Source of the DNA: Bacillota bacterium
Lineage (GTDB): Bacteria > Sysuimicrobiota > Sysuimicrobiia > Sysuimicrobiales > Segetimicrobiaceae
Reading direction: 5' to 3'
DNA length: 64,000 nucleotides
NCBI GenBank assembly: GCA_021324975.1
Contig: JAJPIA010000141.1
Location: forward strand, 1 to 64,000
Within the stretch, counting starts at the first letter, position 1, and each line of letters opens with the position of its first letter. Of this stretch, positions 50,361-60,932 are shown piece by piece. Both the position numbers and the translations under genes were made by a program. Below the pieces are notes generated by a model, which saw only the letters and a list, made by a program, of their open reading frames with translations, was not told the DNA's origin and made no database searches.

Positions 50361-51158
50361 CTACGGCGCTATCGAGGTCGCGCCGCGGTCCGGGCGGTCA
50401 GGTCCGTCCGGCGCCCCGGGTGTGCCGACGAGGCGGTAGCCCGACGGCGTCAGCGTCGCGATGCTGAGCCGTCCGCCGACCAGCGGGTGAATGTGGCGGT
50501 CGCGCCGGCCCCGCATGAAGCGGGCCACGCCGAGCGTGAGCGTTCCCAGGAAGCGCGCGAGATCGACGCCGTCGGTGAGGCTCATCTCCTGCAGCGGTAC
50601 GACGAATTTCAGGTTTGCGATCTGCTCCCGGGTGTTCGCATCGAACGCCGAAAGGTCAATCAACGGATCGATGCCCTCGTAGAGCCGGCTGATCGCGAGG
50701 CCCTGGCCGCGCCAGTGAAAGTTCGGCGCGTCGGTGGTGGATAGCAGGCACCGCTCGCCGGCGGGCCACACGGCCTCGTAGATCCGGCCGACTCCGTCGG
50801 GGCCGTACGCGCCGATCAGAAAGCCGAGCGCTTCGCGCGGCGGCGCCCCCTCCCGGGCGGGCTCGTCCGCGCCGAGGAAGGCGAGGAACTCGTCGGCCAC
50901 GGTCGCCGCGTCTTGCGCCGCGCCGGCGGACCGGCCGGAAGCGTATTGCCCTGCGAGCGCCGCAATCGTGCGGCCGCGGACGTGGCTGCGGCCGTGCGTG
51001 ACCGCCGCGGCGTGCCGTCCGAGCGGAAACACCTTGTGCGCGCCGTCGGTCACGACCTCGACCCACCGGTGATCTCCGGCGTCGCGCCAGCGCGTCGTGC
51101 GGCTGTCCGCCGCCAGCACGATGCCCTCGGACAGCGAGATCGCGATCGCAATCGTCAT
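50361..51158 (-). CDS. Proteasome-like Ntn-hydrolase
   Basis: A 265-residue protein. After Met removal, Thr would be residue 1: TIAIAISLSEGIVLAADSRT places Asp exactly at position 17, as in proteasome beta subunits, and DGAHKVFPLGRHAAAVTHG supplies the lysine (K33 equivalent, displaced by an 8-residue insertion). The fold is therefore that of a threonine protease. It is a single gene with no proteasome ATPase, alpha subunit or Pup system beside it. It is distinct from the HslV family, judging by the insertion and the long C-terminal part (LVGGRLSIATLTPSGYRLVG). Substrate unknown. Confidence 0.7.
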   Translation of the reverse strand: MTIAIAISLSEGIVLAADSRTTRWRDAGDHRWVEVVTDGAHKVFPLGRHAAAVTHGRSHVRGRTIAALAGQYASGRSAGAAQDAATVADEFLAFLGADEPAREGAPPREALGFLIGAYGPDGVGRIYEAVWPAGERCLLSTTDAPNFHWRGQGLAISRLYEGIDPLIDLSAFDANTREQIANLKFVVPLQEMSLTDGVDLARFLGTLTLGVARFMRGRRDRHIHPLVGGRLSIATLTPSGYRLVGTPGAPDGPDRPDRGATSIAP

Positions 51159-51277
51159 GCACGAGCCTCCTCGTCCCGGGTCGCTTCAAGGAATTCTGGC
51201 CGCGGGCCAGAATCCTTGTCAGCCGTACAGGCACGCGTGACGCGCCACACAGTCGCTCCAGGAGACGTCGTTCCTAC

Positions 51278-53122
51278 GTGGATCGCATCGGCATGGTGAG
51301 ACGTGCGTCACGGCACGTGTGGCTCGCGAGCATTCTGATCCTGGCGTGCGCGGGCGCCGGCGGACCCGCGGCGGCGCAACCCTTCTCGGACCGCGCCGCC
51401 CCGGCCTGGGTCTCGGCCGCGGTCGCCACGCTGGTCCGTGACGGTGTTGCGGCGGGCCCTTCGGCCGATGCACGAGTCGCGCCGCTCCTCCGCAATGGTC
51501 GCGCCCATGTTACCCGCGCGGAGGCCGCGGTGTGGCTCGCGCGCGTGCTTCCGTTGATTGCGAACCGGCTGCAGGCATCTTCTCCCGCGGGTCAAATCTC
51601 GCGTGCCGATCTCGTGGTGTTGCGCCGCCTCGTGGACGAGTTTCAGGCCGAGCTGGCCTCGCTGGACGTCTTGACGGACGTGCTGCAGCGGCAGGTGACG
51701 GAGCTCAAGCCGCTCCCGAGGCAGGTCAGGGTCAGCGGCGACGTCCGCCTCCGGTACGAGCTCGGCCGGACGGCGCTGAACAACCCCGGGCTGGGGCCGA
51801 TCGCGCCGTCGAGCAGCGAGCCGCTGCTCAACCTGGCAAGCCTGAGGGCCCGCCTGGAGTTCGACGGCGGCCTGACGGATGACGCCCAGTTCCGCCTGCG
51901 GCTCACGACGTTCAACCAGCTCGGGACGACCGTCGGTACCTTCAGCATCGTCAATACGCCGCCGGCCGGCCAGCTCAACTCCATGTTCATCCCATTCAAC
52001 AGCGGGCAGCAGGCGTCGATGACGATCATTGACATGTTCGAGTTCGACTGGCAGCGCGCGTTCGGGCTCCCGCTCGAGCTCCAAGCCGGCCGCCTCGGCG
52101 GCGATACGTGGTTGCCGCGTAACGGTGATCCCTTGTACCCGGTGTCGCCGCCACCCGGCCGCATCTCGACGCTGCGGCTCGGCCCGATCGGGCTCCTGCT
52201 CGATACCGCGAAGGACGTTGTCGGCGAGCGCAGCCTCGAGACCTACGGGGTCGACGCGTTCGTGGCGAGCTACCGTCCCGAGGGCTTCCAGGTGCAGGCC
52301 CTGCTCGGCGGGACGGGCGGCGTGACGTTCGCGGGCGGCAGGATTCAGGCCGCGGTGGCGCCCGGTGTGACCGTGGGTGCCAACTTCCTCACCGATGCCT
52401 GCGACCCGGGCGGCGGCGTGAACAACGCGGAGCTCGTGTCCGACCTGACGCTTCTGGGAGCCGGCAGAGGCGTCGCTCAATGCTCCTTTGTGTGGTGGGG
52501 CGCGCAAAATGGATGGGTACCCACGGCCAACGCCGGGACGACGAGCCCGATCACAAACATTCCGGGGACCGGCTACGGCGCCGATGTCGACGCGGCGCTC
52601 GCGCCCGACCTGCACCTCCAGGGTGAGGTGGCCTGGTGGTACGATCCCACGGCCCAGACGACGGGGCTCGGCTGGCAGTTGCAGGTGGTCCTGGGACACG
52701 CGGGCGGCCGAACGCCTGCGGTGGCGCTCGGCTATCAATCGTTCGACTCGGCATTCTACCCGGCGTACGGCGGGGCCGAGGATCCCGTCGTCGGCTTCAT
52801 CTGGCCCGGCGGTTTCCGGGACGCCTTCGGGATCGTCGAGATGCCGCCGATGGCGGGGTGGACCCTGTCCGCGGGGTACGAGACGGGCACGTCGCTCGGC
52901 GTCGGCCCGCAGCCCGGAGCGGTCGGATTCGGCGGCCCGACGTTTGCGAACGCCGTATGCGAGAGCTGCCTCGGCTCGGGCCAGCCGTTCTCGGGCTGGC
53001 TCGCCGCGGCGGCGCACGCGGTCGGCCAGAACGCGACGGTGCGCCTCTACTACTACTCGTGGCAGCTGAACGGTGCCTCGCAGGACGACACGTATCGCGT
53101 GGAAGTCGACTACCGCTTCTAA
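51278..53122 (+). CDS. Outer-membrane porin with an N-terminal SLH domain
   Basis: A 614-residue secreted protein. VWLASILILACAGAGGPAAA is the signal peptide. An SLH-like module follows (FSDRAAPAWVSAAVATLVRD, then AHVTRAEAAVWLARVLPLI). A short coiled coil (LVVLRRLVDEFQAELASLDV) leads to a beta-barrel rich in alternating strands (VRVSGDVRLRYELG, NATVRLYYYSWQLNGASQDD) that ends in an aromatic residue, YRF, as outer-membrane barrels do. This SLH-porin design is typical of diderm Terrabacteria, where it tethers the outer membrane to the cell wall. Confidence 0.8.
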   Translation: MDRIGMVRRASRHVWLASILILACAGAGGPAAAQPFSDRAAPAWVSAAVATLVRDGVAAGPSADARVAPLLRNGRAHVTRAEAAVWLARVLPLIANRLQASSPAGQISRADLVVLRRLVDEFQAELASLDVLTDVLQRQVTELKPLPRQVRVSGDVRLRYELGRTALNNPGLGPIAPSSSEPLLNLASLRARLEFDGGLTDDAQFRLRLTTFNQLGTTVGTFSIVNTPPAGQLNSMFIPFNSGQQASMTIIDMFEFDWQRAFGLPLELQAGRLGGDTWLPRNGDPLYPVSPPPGRISTLRLGPIGLLLDTAKDVVGERSLETYGVDAFVASYRPEGFQVQALLGGTGGVTFAGGRIQAAVAPGVTVGANFLTDACDPGGGVNNAELVSDLTLLGAGRGVAQCSFVWWGAQNGWVPTANAGTTSPITNIPGTGYGADVDAALAPDLHLQGEVAWWYDPTAQTTGLGWQLQVVLGHAGGRTPAVALGYQSFDSAFYPAYGGAEDPVVGFIWPGGFRDAFGIVEMPPMAGWTLSAGYETGTSLGVGPQPGAVGFGGPTFANAVCESCLGSGQPFSGWLAAAAHAVGQNATVRLYYYSWQLNGASQDDTYRVEVDYRF

Positions 53123-53266
53123 GCCGCACCGCATTCGCGCGGCCCGTCGGACGCGACCCCTTGCGAACTCGAGCGATCGCGCCTCGGGCTTTGCGTATAC
53201 TGGTATCGGCGTCACGAACGCACCCTCGGCTCGGCCGCATGCCAGGCCACACGGAGGTGAGCACCG

Positions 53267-55213
53267 TTGCCAGCGCTCCGCACCGCGCCGTACGGCTCGT
53301 GGAAGTCTCCGATCACGGCGGACCTTATCGTGTCGGGGACGATCGGGCTGGACCAGGTCCGGCTCGATGGGGACGACGTGTATTGGATCGAAGCGCGGCC
53401 GGCGGAGGCAGGACGCCACGTGATCGTGAGACACCAACCCGGCGGGCGGACCGCGGACGTCACACCCTCCGGCATGAACGCGCGCACCCGCGTCCACGAG
53501 TACGGCGGCGGCGCGTACACGGTCCATCGAGGCGTCGTGTATTTTTCCAACTTCGCGGATCAACGGTTGTTCCGGCAGGAGCCGGGCTCTCCACCCCATC
53601 CACTCACGCCCGCGGCGGACATGCGGTACGCCGACGCGATCGTGGACGCCCGTCGCGGACGGTTGGTGTGCGTGCGTGAGGATCACACGACGGGGTCGGC
53701 GGAGGCGGTCAACACGATCGTGAGCGTTCCGTGGGACGGCGACGAGCGCGCCGGGGGGCGCGTGCTGGCCGGGGGCAACGCCTTCTACTCGTCGCCGCGC
53801 CTTGCCCCGGACGGGTCCCGGCTCGCGTGGCTGACGTGGAACCATCCGAACATGCCCTGGGACGGGACCGAGTTGTGGGTCGGCGATCTGGCGCCCGACG
53901 GCTCGCTCGCGCGCGCGGCGCGCGTCGCCGGCGGCGTGGCGGAGTCGATATTTCAGCCCGAGTGGACGGCGGACGGCGCGCTCGTGTACGTGTCGGACCG
54001 CACAGGCTGGTGGAACCTGTACCGGTGGCGCGACGGCCGCGACGAGCCGCTGTGCCCGATGGCGGCGGAATTCGGCGGGCCGCAGTGGCTCTTCGGCATG
54101 TCGCGATACGCCGTCCTGTCCGACGGGCGGCTGATCAGCGCCTACCGGGCGCCGTCGGGCGGCGGCCTCGGGGTGCTGGATCCGGCGACGCGCCGCCTCG
54201 AGACGCTCGATACGCCGTACGCGGCCATCGAGAGCCTCCGGTGCTCCGCCACGCACGCCGTCTTCGTCGGCGCCAGCCCGGACGCGTTCCCCGAGGTGGT
54301 GCGGCTCGATCTGCGCACGGGGCGGACCGAGACGCTGCGCCGCGCGGCGGAGGGCCGGCCGGATCCCGGGTATCTCTCGCGGCCGGAAACGCTCGAGTTC
54401 CCGACGACCGGCGGGCGCACGGCGTACGCCTATTTCTACCCGCCGCGCAATCGGGACGCGGCGGCCCCGGCGGACGAGCGGCCGCCCCTGCTCGTGACGA
54501 GCCACGGCGGTCCGACGGGCGCGGCGTCGCCGGTGCTCAACCTGTCGGTGCAGTACTGGACGAGTCGAGGGTTCGCCTATCTCGACGTGAACTATGGCGG
54601 CAGCACCGGCTACGGCCGGGAGTACCGCGAGCGGCTGTACGGCCAGTGGGGCGTGGTGGACGTCGACGACTGCGCGAACGGCGCGGCCCATGTGATGCGG
54701 CAGGGGCGCGCCGACGGCGGCCGCCTCGTCATTCGCGGCGGCAGCGCCGGCGGGTACACCACGCTGTGCGCACTCGTGTTCCGCGACGTCTTTCACGCCG
54801 GCGCCAGCCACTTCGGGATCGCCGACCTCGAAGTGTTTCGTCGGGACACGCACAAGTTCGAGTCCCGCTATGATCAGCACCTGATCGGGCCGTATCCGGA
54901 GCGCCGGGACCTCTACCGGGAGCGCTCGCCAATCCACTTCCTCGACCGCCTGGCGCGGCCGCTGATCCTCTTCCAAGGGTTGGAGGACAAGATCGTGCCG
55001 CCGAACCAGGCCGAGATGATGTTCGAAGCGGTTCGAGCCAAGGGGTTGCCCGTGGCGTACCTGGCGTATCCGGGCGAGCAGCACGGGTTCCGGAGGGCCG
55101 AGAATATCAAGCGGACGCTGGAGGCGGAGCTGTACTTCTACGCGCAGATCTTTGGGTTCACGCTCGCCGCTCCCGTCGCGCCGGTGCGAATCGAGAACCT
55201 TTCGGGCTCGTAA
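53267..55213 (+). CDS. Serine peptidase, S9 family (prolyl oligopeptidase/acylaminoacyl peptidase)
   Basis: A 648-residue cytosolic peptidase. The beta-propeller half contains [20 protein letters not shown] and [20 protein letters not shown]. The hydrolase half has the nucleophile in [16 protein letters not shown], the Asp in [18 protein letters not shown] and the His in [13 protein letters not shown]. These enzymes trim small peptides. TTG 53267 is chosen for the CGGAGGTGAG ahead of it. Confidence 0.9.
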   Translation: MPALRTAPYGSWKSPITADLIVSGTIGLDQVRLDGDDVYWIEARPAEAGRHVIVRHQPGGRTADVTPSGMNARTRVHEYGGGAYTVHRGVVYFSNFADQRLFRQEPGSPPHPLTPAADMRYADAIVDARRGRLVCVREDHTTGSAEAVNTIVSVPWDGDERAGGRVLAGGNAFYSSPRLAPDGSRLAWLTWNHPNMPWDGTELWVGDLAPDGSLARAARVAGGVAESIFQPEWTADGALVYVSDRTGWWNLYRWRDGRDEPLCPMAAEFGGPQWLFGMSRYAVLSDGRLISAYRAPSGGGLGVLDPATRRLETLDTPYAAIESLRCSATHAVFVGASPDAFPEVVRLDLRTGRTETLRRAAEGRPDPGYLSRPETLEFPTTGGRTAYAYFYPPRNRDAAAPADERPPLLVTSHGGPTGAASPVLNLSVQYWTSRGFAYLDVNYGGSTGYGREYRERLYGQWGVVDVDDCANGAAHVMRQGRADGGRLVIRGGSAGGYTTLCALVFRDVFHAGASHFGIADLEVFRRDTHKFESRYDQHLIGPYPERRDLYRERSPIHFLDRLARPLILFQGLEDKIVPPNQAEMMFEAVRAKGLPVAYLAYPGEQHGFRRAENIKRTLEAELYFYAQIFGFTLAAPVAPVRIENLSGS

Positions 55214-55335
55214 CGCGTCCTTTGCCCATTCCTTTACGCGGCCACAACAGAGGAACGCAGGTGTCCCCCCGCGCGTGCAGCGAACATGGTGGGCGGCGTG
55301 CCGGCGGGTGAGACGCCGGCACGGCGGAGGGGCGG

Positions 55336-56100
55336 GTGGCAACGAACGACGCTCGCGGACGCCGGTGGTGGCGCGACCGCGGCGCGCTGGCGATCGCCCA
55401 CCGGGGCGGAGCCCGTTACGCGCCGGAGAACACGCTCGCGGCGTTTCGGCTGGCGCTCGCCGACGGCGTGCCGGCGGTGGAATGCGACGTCCAGCAGACC
55501 GGGGATGGGCGCGTGGTTGTGATCCACGACCAGACGGTCGACCGCACGACGAACGGCCGGGGGCGCGTCGCGTCGTTTGCGCTTGATGCGCTGCGACAGC
55601 TGGACGCGGGCGCCTGGTTCGGCGCCGGGTTTGCGGGCACACCGATCCCGACGCTGGACGAGGTCCTCGACCTGGTTCGGGGCCGCGCACTGCTGCAGAT
55701 CGAGATCAAGAACGCGCCCACCTTCTACGAGGGGATCGAGCGGAGGGTCGTCGATGCGGTGCGGCGGCGCGGCATGCAGGAGGACGTGCTGCTGATGTCC
55801 TTCGACCACGCGAGCGTGCGGACGATGCGCGAGCTGTCCCCCGAAAGCCCGTGCGGCATCATCTACGCCGCCCGGTTGGTGGACGGGATCGCCGCGGCGC
55901 GCGCGGCCGGCGCGGACGCGCTGTGCCTCCACTGGGCGTTCGCGACCGCCGACGTGATCGCCGCGGCGCACGGCGCGGGCCTGCGCGTTCTGGCCTGGAC
56001 CGTCGACGACGAGGCGGACGCCCAGGCGTGCCTCGCGGCGGGCGTGGACGGGCTGACGTCAAACGATACCCGCCTGCTTCGGCGGCTGCTGCCGGCGTGA
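55336..56100 (+). CDS. Glycerophosphodiester phosphodiesterase
   Basis: A 254-residue GDPD. AIAHRGGARYAPENTLAAFR holds the HR...E/N catalytic start, AVECDVQQTGDGRVVVIHDQ the E-D metal site and general base His, and VDRTTNGRGRVASF the conserved third segment. It splits glycerophosphodiesters to glycerol-3-phosphate and an alcohol. It leads a cluster with an ABC importer and glycerol kinase, overlapping the first permease (GTGA), so the system probably handles glycerophosphodiesters or glycerol. Confidence 0.9.
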   Translation: MATNDARGRRWWRDRGALAIAHRGGARYAPENTLAAFRLALADGVPAVECDVQQTGDGRVVVIHDQTVDRTTNGRGRVASFALDALRQLDAGAWFGAGFAGTPIPTLDEVLDLVRGRALLQIEIKNAPTFYEGIERRVVDAVRRRGMQEDVLLMSFDHASVRTMRELSPESPCGIIYAARLVDGIAAARAAGADALCLHWAFATADVIAAAHGAGLRVLAWTVDDEADAQACLAAGVDGLTSNDTRLLRRLLPA

Positions 56101-56996
56101 GTGGGCGGACCCGCGCGGGCCTGGCGTCCGCGCGTGCGCTCGTGCAGGCCCTCGCGTATCTCGCGCCGTCGCTCCTGGTGTTCGCGGTGTTCGTGTTCTA
56201 CCCGCTCGTGCGCAACGCCCAGCTCAGCCTGTACGACACGACCCCGTTCGGCGACCTCAGCCGGTTCGCCGGCGCTGGGAACTACGCGGAATTACTCCGG
56301 TCCGGGGAGTTCCTCGGCAGCCTCCGCGTCACGGTCCTCTTTGCCGTCTATACCGTCCCCGCGGGCCTCGTACTCGGGTTGCCGCTCGCGCTGCTCGCCA
56401 ACCGGCGCATGCGCGGCATCGCGGCGTTTCGCACGGCGTACTCGTTTACGATCGCGGTCAGCATCGCGGCCGCGGCCCTCATTTGGGAGTGGATGTTCGA
56501 CCCGAACGTCGGCATCCTGAACTACCTGTTGTCGCTCGCGCACGGGCCGCGCATCGGGTGGCTGACGGACCCGCATTGGGCCCTGCCGGCGGTGGCGGCG
56601 ACGACGGTGTGGCAGAGCCTGGGGTTCAACGTCGTGGTGCTCCTCGCCGCGCTCCAGGGTGTGCCCGACGAGTTGGTGGAGGCCGCGCGCATCGACGGTA
56701 GCGGCCAGTGGGCCGTGTTCCGGCACGTGATCGTCCCCGCGATCTCACCGGCGCTGTTTTTCGTCGGGGTCGTCGCCACGTTGGGGGTGCTGCAGTCGTT
56801 CGGCCAGATCCACATTCTCACGCAGGGCGGCCCGGTCGGCGCCACTAATGCCATCGTGTACTCGATCTACCGCAACGCCTTCTTCAACTTCCGCTTCGGC
56901 CTGGCCGCCGCGCAGGCGATGGTGCTGTTCGTGCTCGTGCTCGCGTTCACGACCCTGCAGTTCGCCGTGTTCGAGCGGTGGGTGAGCTACGGATGA
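56097..56996 (+). CDS. ABC transporter permease, UgpA/MalF type
   Basis: A 299-residue inner-membrane protein; GTG 56097 overlaps the GDPD stop. Its EAA loop is ELVEAARIDGSGQWAVFRHV. YLAPSLLVFAVFVFYPLVRN is the first helix. The next permease overlaps by 4 bases. With GDPD and glycerol kinase around it, a glycerol-3-phosphate or glycerophosphodiester substrate is likely, but sugar uptake cannot be excluded. Confidence 0.85.
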   Translation: MSGRTRAGLASARALVQALAYLAPSLLVFAVFVFYPLVRNAQLSLYDTTPFGDLSRFAGAGNYAELLRSGEFLGSLRVTVLFAVYTVPAGLVLGLPLALLANRRMRGIAAFRTAYSFTIAVSIAAAALIWEWMFDPNVGILNYLLSLAHGPRIGWLTDPHWALPAVAATTVWQSLGFNVVVLLAALQGVPDELVEAARIDGSGQWAVFRHVIVPAISPALFFVGVVATLGVLQSFGQIHILTQGGPVGATNAIVYSIYRNAFFNFRFGLAAAQAMVLFVLVLAFTTLQFAVFERWVSYG

Positions 56997-57886
56997 TGCC
57001 CGCCTCCGCCACGTCCGCGTACGAGGTCGCCGCGGCCGGCCGGCGGCCGGCGCGTGCCCGAGCCCTCCGCCGCGCCGCCCCGGGCGCGGGGCTCGGCCTG
57101 CTGATGGTGCTCGTGGCGCTCATCGTGCTGTTTCCGCTGCTGTTCGCGCTGTCGACGAGCCTCAAGGGCGGTGCCGAGGTCAACCTGTATCCGCCGACGC
57201 TGTGGCCGCGGTCGTTGGATCTCGGCAACTACGCGGCGGCCCTGCAACAGGCGCCGCTGGCGCGGTTTTTGCTCAACTCGCTGATCCAATCGGGCGCGAT
57301 CACGCTGGGCCAGCTAATCACGGCCTCGCTCGCCGCGTTCGCGTTCAGCTTCATCGAGTTTCCGGGCCGGCGGTGGCTGTTTTTCCTGTTTCTCTCCACG
57401 CTGATGATCCCGGCCGAGGTGACGCTCATCCCCAACTACCTCACCGTGCGGTCGTTCGGATGGCTGGACACGTACCCCGGGTTGATCGCGCCCTACCTGG
57501 CCACGGCGTTCGGGACGTTCTTGCTCCGGCAGTTCTTCCTGACGATTCCGCGTGAGCTCGCGGACGCGGCGCGGATCGACGGCGCGTCGCGCCGGCGGTT
57601 CTTGTGGACCATCGTCGTGCCGCTGTCGCGGCCGGCGCTGGCCACGCTCGCGATCTACGCGTTCCTCTCGTCCTGGAACCAATACCTGTGGCCGTTGCTC
57701 GTCATCAATTCGACGGAGATGCGGACGGTCCAGATCGGGCTCGCGCTGCTGCAATCGCAGGAGATCCTGTCGTGGAGCCTGGTCATGGCCGGCGTGATCC
57801 TGATCATCCTGCCGACCGTCGTCCTGTTCGTCTTCGGGTACCGCCACGTGGTGCGCGGGCTGACGGCCGGCGCCGTCAAGGGCTGA
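56993..57886 (+). CDS. ABC transporter permease, UgpE/MalG type
   Basis: A 297-residue inner-membrane protein; ATG 56993 overlaps the upstream stop. LLMVLVALIVLFPLLFALST is helix 1, and ELADAARIDGASRRRFLWTI is the EAA loop. It partners the preceding permease and the binding protein at 58016. No ATPase gene follows, as in the other importer in this window. Confidence 0.85.
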   Translation: MMPASATSAYEVAAAGRRPARARALRRAAPGAGLGLLMVLVALIVLFPLLFALSTSLKGGAEVNLYPPTLWPRSLDLGNYAAALQQAPLARFLLNSLIQSGAITLGQLITASLAAFAFSFIEFPGRRWLFFLFLSTLMIPAEVTLIPNYLTVRSFGWLDTYPGLIAPYLATAFGTFLLRQFFLTIPRELADAARIDGASRRRFLWTIVVPLSRPALATLAIYAFLSSWNQYLWPLLVINSTEMRTVQIGLALLQSQEILSWSLVMAGVILIILPTVVLFVFGYRHVVRGLTAGAVKG

Positions 57887-58015
57887 TGCGTACCAACGCC
57901 CGCTTCGGGCAGGCCCGTCCGGCTCACGCCCATCGCGCTTCGATCCGACAACGTATCGCCGGCAGGGCGAACGGCGCGCCGGTCGGCGCGCGTAATCATG
58001 GGGGAGAGGTGAGGC

Positions 58016-59368
58016 ATGGGGATAAAGGTCACACGGCGGCAGCTCTTGCGGGCGGCGGGCGCTGCGGGACTCGGGGCCGCGGCGGGACAGATGCGGGTGC
58101 CGAGCGTCTCGGCGCAGACCCCGGTCCGTATCGCGTTCTGGCACGCAATGGGCGGCAACCTTGGGGAGACCGTGATTCGAGCGTTCGTCAACGCGTTCAA
58201 CGCCTCGCGCAAGGACATCCAGGTCACGGCGCAGTTCCAGGGCAGCTACGACGATCTCGTCAACAAGCTGCGCGCTTCGATCGGATCCTCGTCCGTTCCG
58301 GCCGTGAGCCAGGTCTACGACATCGGCACCCGGTTCATGATCGACAGCAAGGCCGTGGTCCCGGTTCAGAACTTCATCGACCGCGAGAAATTCGACCTCG
58401 CGCAATTCGAGCCGAACATCCTCGCCTACTACCGCGTCGGCGGGCGCTTGTACTCGATGCCGTTCAACACGTCGACGGCGATCCTGTACTACAACAAGGA
58501 CATGTTCAAGCAGGCCGGGCTCGATCCCAACCGGCCGCCGCGGACGTTTGACGAGATCGAGGCGTCGGCCACGAAGCTGGTGCGCAGCGGCGCCACGCGG
58601 TCGGGCATCACCATCGCGATCTACGGATGGTTCTTCGAGCAGCTGCTCGCCCGCCAGGGGGCGCTCTACGCCAACAACGGCAACGGCCGCGACGCCGCCG
58701 CCACCGCCGTCGCGTACGACCACGAGGAGGAGGGCGCGCGGATCCTGGAGTGGTGGGCCCGTATGGTCAAGAGCGGCGCGGCCACGAACCCGGGCCGGCC
58801 CACGGCGGCGAGCCAGCGTGCGTTTGCCGCGGGCCAAACCGCGATGACCATGGACTCCACCGCCGTCCTTAAGAGCCTCCTCACGCAGTCCGGCGGCCGG
58901 TTCCAGATCGGCACGGGCTACTTCCCCAAGCCGCCCGCGGCCGCGACGGGGGGCAGCATCGTCGGCGGCGCGTCCGCCTGGATTCTGAGCGGGCGGCCGT
59001 CCGTCGAGCAGCAGGCGGCGTGGGAGTTCGTGAAGTTCGTCAGCGCGCCCGCGCAGCAGGCGGCGTGGTACGTCGGCACCGGGTACTTCCCGGTCCGGCG
59101 GGACGCGTATCATGAGGCCGTGGCGCAGCAGACCCTGGCGCAGTATCCGCAGTTTCTGACCGCGATCAGCGAGCTGCGCAGCAGCCCCATCAACCGCGCC
59201 ACCCAAGGGGCGCTCTTGGGCGTATTCCCCGAGGCGCGGCAGAAATCCGAGGACGCGATCGAGGCCACGGTGCTCGGCCGCAAGACGCCGCAGCAGGCCC
59301 TGGCAGACGCCGCGCGCGACGTCAACCAGGCCATCGCCGTCTACAACCGGACGATGGGAGCGAAATAG
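58016..59368 (+). CDS. Extracellular solute-binding protein with a Tat-like signal
   Basis: A 450-residue binding protein of family 1. The N-terminus [20 protein letters not shown] has the twin-arginine and following hydrophobic run of a Tat signal. The mature part has [40 protein letters not shown] and [20 protein letters not shown], the usual landmarks of UgpB-like proteins. GGAGAGGTGAGGC precedes ATG 58016. It delivers the substrate to the two permeases upstream. Confidence 0.85.
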   Translation: MGIKVTRRQLLRAAGAAGLGAAAGQMRVPSVSAQTPVRIAFWHAMGGNLGETVIRAFVNAFNASRKDIQVTAQFQGSYDDLVNKLRASIGSSSVPAVSQVYDIGTRFMIDSKAVVPVQNFIDREKFDLAQFEPNILAYYRVGGRLYSMPFNTSTAILYYNKDMFKQAGLDPNRPPRTFDEIEASATKLVRSGATRSGITIAIYGWFFEQLLARQGALYANNGNGRDAAATAVAYDHEEEGARILEWWARMVKSGAATNPGRPTAASQRAFAAGQTAMTMDSTAVLKSLLTQSGGRFQIGTGYFPKPPAAATGGSIVGGASAWILSGRPSVEQQAAWEFVKFVSAPAQQAAWYVGTGYFPVRRDAYHEAVAQQTLAQYPQFLTAISELRSSPINRATQGALLGVFPEARQKSEDAIEATVLGRKTPQQALADAARDVNQAIAVYNRTMGAK

Positions 59369-60888
59369 TGGGACGCCGCGGCCCCCACGTCGCGGCGATC
59401 GATCAGGGCACGACCGGGACCCGCTGCATGGTGGTCGACGCGGCGGGGCAGCCGGTAGCGTCCGCCTACGCAGAGCACGCGCAGATCACGCCGCAGCCGG
59501 GGTGGGTCGAGCACGATCCGGACGAGCTCTGGCGCGCGACCTGCGGGGTCGCACGGGAGGCGCTCGGCCGGGCCGGCCTCACCGGCGCGGCCGAGCTCGC
59601 CGGCCTCGGCGTGACCAATCAACGCGAGACCGCCATCGTGTGGGACCGGCGCACGGGAGCGCCCCTCTACAACGCGATCGTGTGGCAGGACACCCGCACG
59701 CGGGGCGCGTGCGACCGCCTGCTCCGGGAGGGAGCCGAGCCGTTCGTCCGCGCGCGCACCGGCCTCCCCGTCGCCACGTACTTCTCCGCGCTCAAGGCGG
59801 CGTGGATCCTCGACCACGTGCCGGGTGGGCGGGCGCGCGCGGAGCGCGGTGAGATCTGCTTCGGCACCGTCGACTCATGGCTGATCTGGCGGCTTACCGG
59901 CGGTGTGGACGGCGGGGTGCACGTGACCGACGTCACGAACGCATCGCGCACGCACCTCATGAACCTGCGCGCCGGCGCGTGGGATCCTGAGCTCCTGTCG
60001 CTGTTTCAGATCCCGGCCGCGGTGCTCCCCGAGATTCGGGGCAGCAGCGGGCGCTACGGCGCGACGCAGGCGGCCGGCCCCCTGGGCGGCCGCGTCGAGA
60101 TCTGCGCCGACCTCGGGGACCAGCAGGCGGCGCTGCTGGGCCAGGCGTGCCATCGCCCGGGCGACGCCAAGAACACCTATGGGACCGGGTGCTTCGTCCT
60201 CCAACATGTCGGGGCGGAGCCGGTGGCCAGCCGGAGCGGCCTCATCGCGACGGCCGCCTACGCCCCGCCCGGCGCGGCCGCATTTGCCCTCGAAGGGTCG
60301 ATCGCGGTCGCCGGCGCCGCCGTGCAGTGGCTGCGCGACAACCTGGGCGTGATCCGCGCGGCCACGGAGACCGACGACCTCGCGGCGTCCGTGCCGGATT
60401 CGGGCGGGGTGTACTTCGTCCCCGCGTTCTCCGGTTTGTTTGCGCCGCATTGGGACATGACGGCACGCGGCGTGATCGTCGGGCTCACGCGGTACACGAC
60501 GCGCGCCCACCTCGTGCGCGCGACGCTGGAAGCCATCTGCTACCAGACGCGCGAGGTGGTCGAGGCGATGGCGCGGGACGCCGGGCGCAGCCTCTCCGCG
60601 TTGCGCGTCGACGGCGGGGCCACGCGCAACGACACGTTGATGCAGCTGCAGGCCGACATCCTCGGCGTCCCCGTGGTGCGCCCAAGGGTGAGCGAGACGA
60701 CCGCGTTGGGCGCCGCGTACGCCGCGGGACTCGCGCAGGACGTGTGGGCGTCGCTCGAGGCCGTGGCGGACCACTGGGCGGCGGATCGCATCTTCGAGCC
60801 GCGCGGCCCGGCATCCGAGCGCGATCGGGGATACGAGGAGTGGAAGCGGGCGGTCGAGCGTGCCCGCGGCTGGCTCGCGGGCCCGTGA
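59368..60888 (+). CDS. glpK: Glycerol kinase
   Basis: A 506-residue FGGY kinase, the normal length of Glp[17 protein letters not shown] is the phosphate-binding start, [20 protein letters not shown] and [13 protein letters not shown] are glycerol-kinase hallmarks, [20 protein letters not shown] and YGTGCFVLQ form the second signature, and [20 protein letters not shown] is the third. It converts glycerol to glycerol-3-phosphate. The GTG start overlaps the binding-protein stop, tying glycerol use to the transporter. Confidence 0.95.
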   Translation: MGRRGPHVAAIDQGTTGTRCMVVDAAGQPVASAYAEHAQITPQPGWVEHDPDELWRATCGVAREALGRAGLTGAAELAGLGVTNQRETAIVWDRRTGAPLYNAIVWQDTRTRGACDRLLREGAEPFVRARTGLPVATYFSALKAAWILDHVPGGRARAERGEICFGTVDSWLIWRLTGGVDGGVHVTDVTNASRTHLMNLRAGAWDPELLSLFQIPAAVLPEIRGSSGRYGATQAAGPLGGRVEICADLGDQQAALLGQACHRPGDAKNTYGTGCFVLQHVGAEPVASRSGLIATAAYAPPGAAAFALEGSIAVAGAAVQWLRDNLGVIRAATETDDLAASVPDSGGVYFVPAFSGLFAPHWDMTARGVIVGLTRYTTRAHLVRATLEAICYQTREVVEAMARDAGRSLSALRVDGGATRNDTLMQLQADILGVPVVRPRVSETTALGAAYAAGLAQDVWASLEAVADHWAADRIFEPRGPASERDRGYEEWKRAVERARGWLAGP

Positions 60889-60932
60889 GCCAAATTGACG
60901 CCCGCGCCGTCGCGGGCGCTGGAGGTTGAACC

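Noticed and set aside
51308-55690. A 1460-codon open frame on the minus strand
   Set aside because: It is arginine-, alanine- and proline-rich with no family features and lies opposite the SLH-porin and S9 peptidase, both clear genes. Long antisense frames are expected in GC-rich coding DNA.
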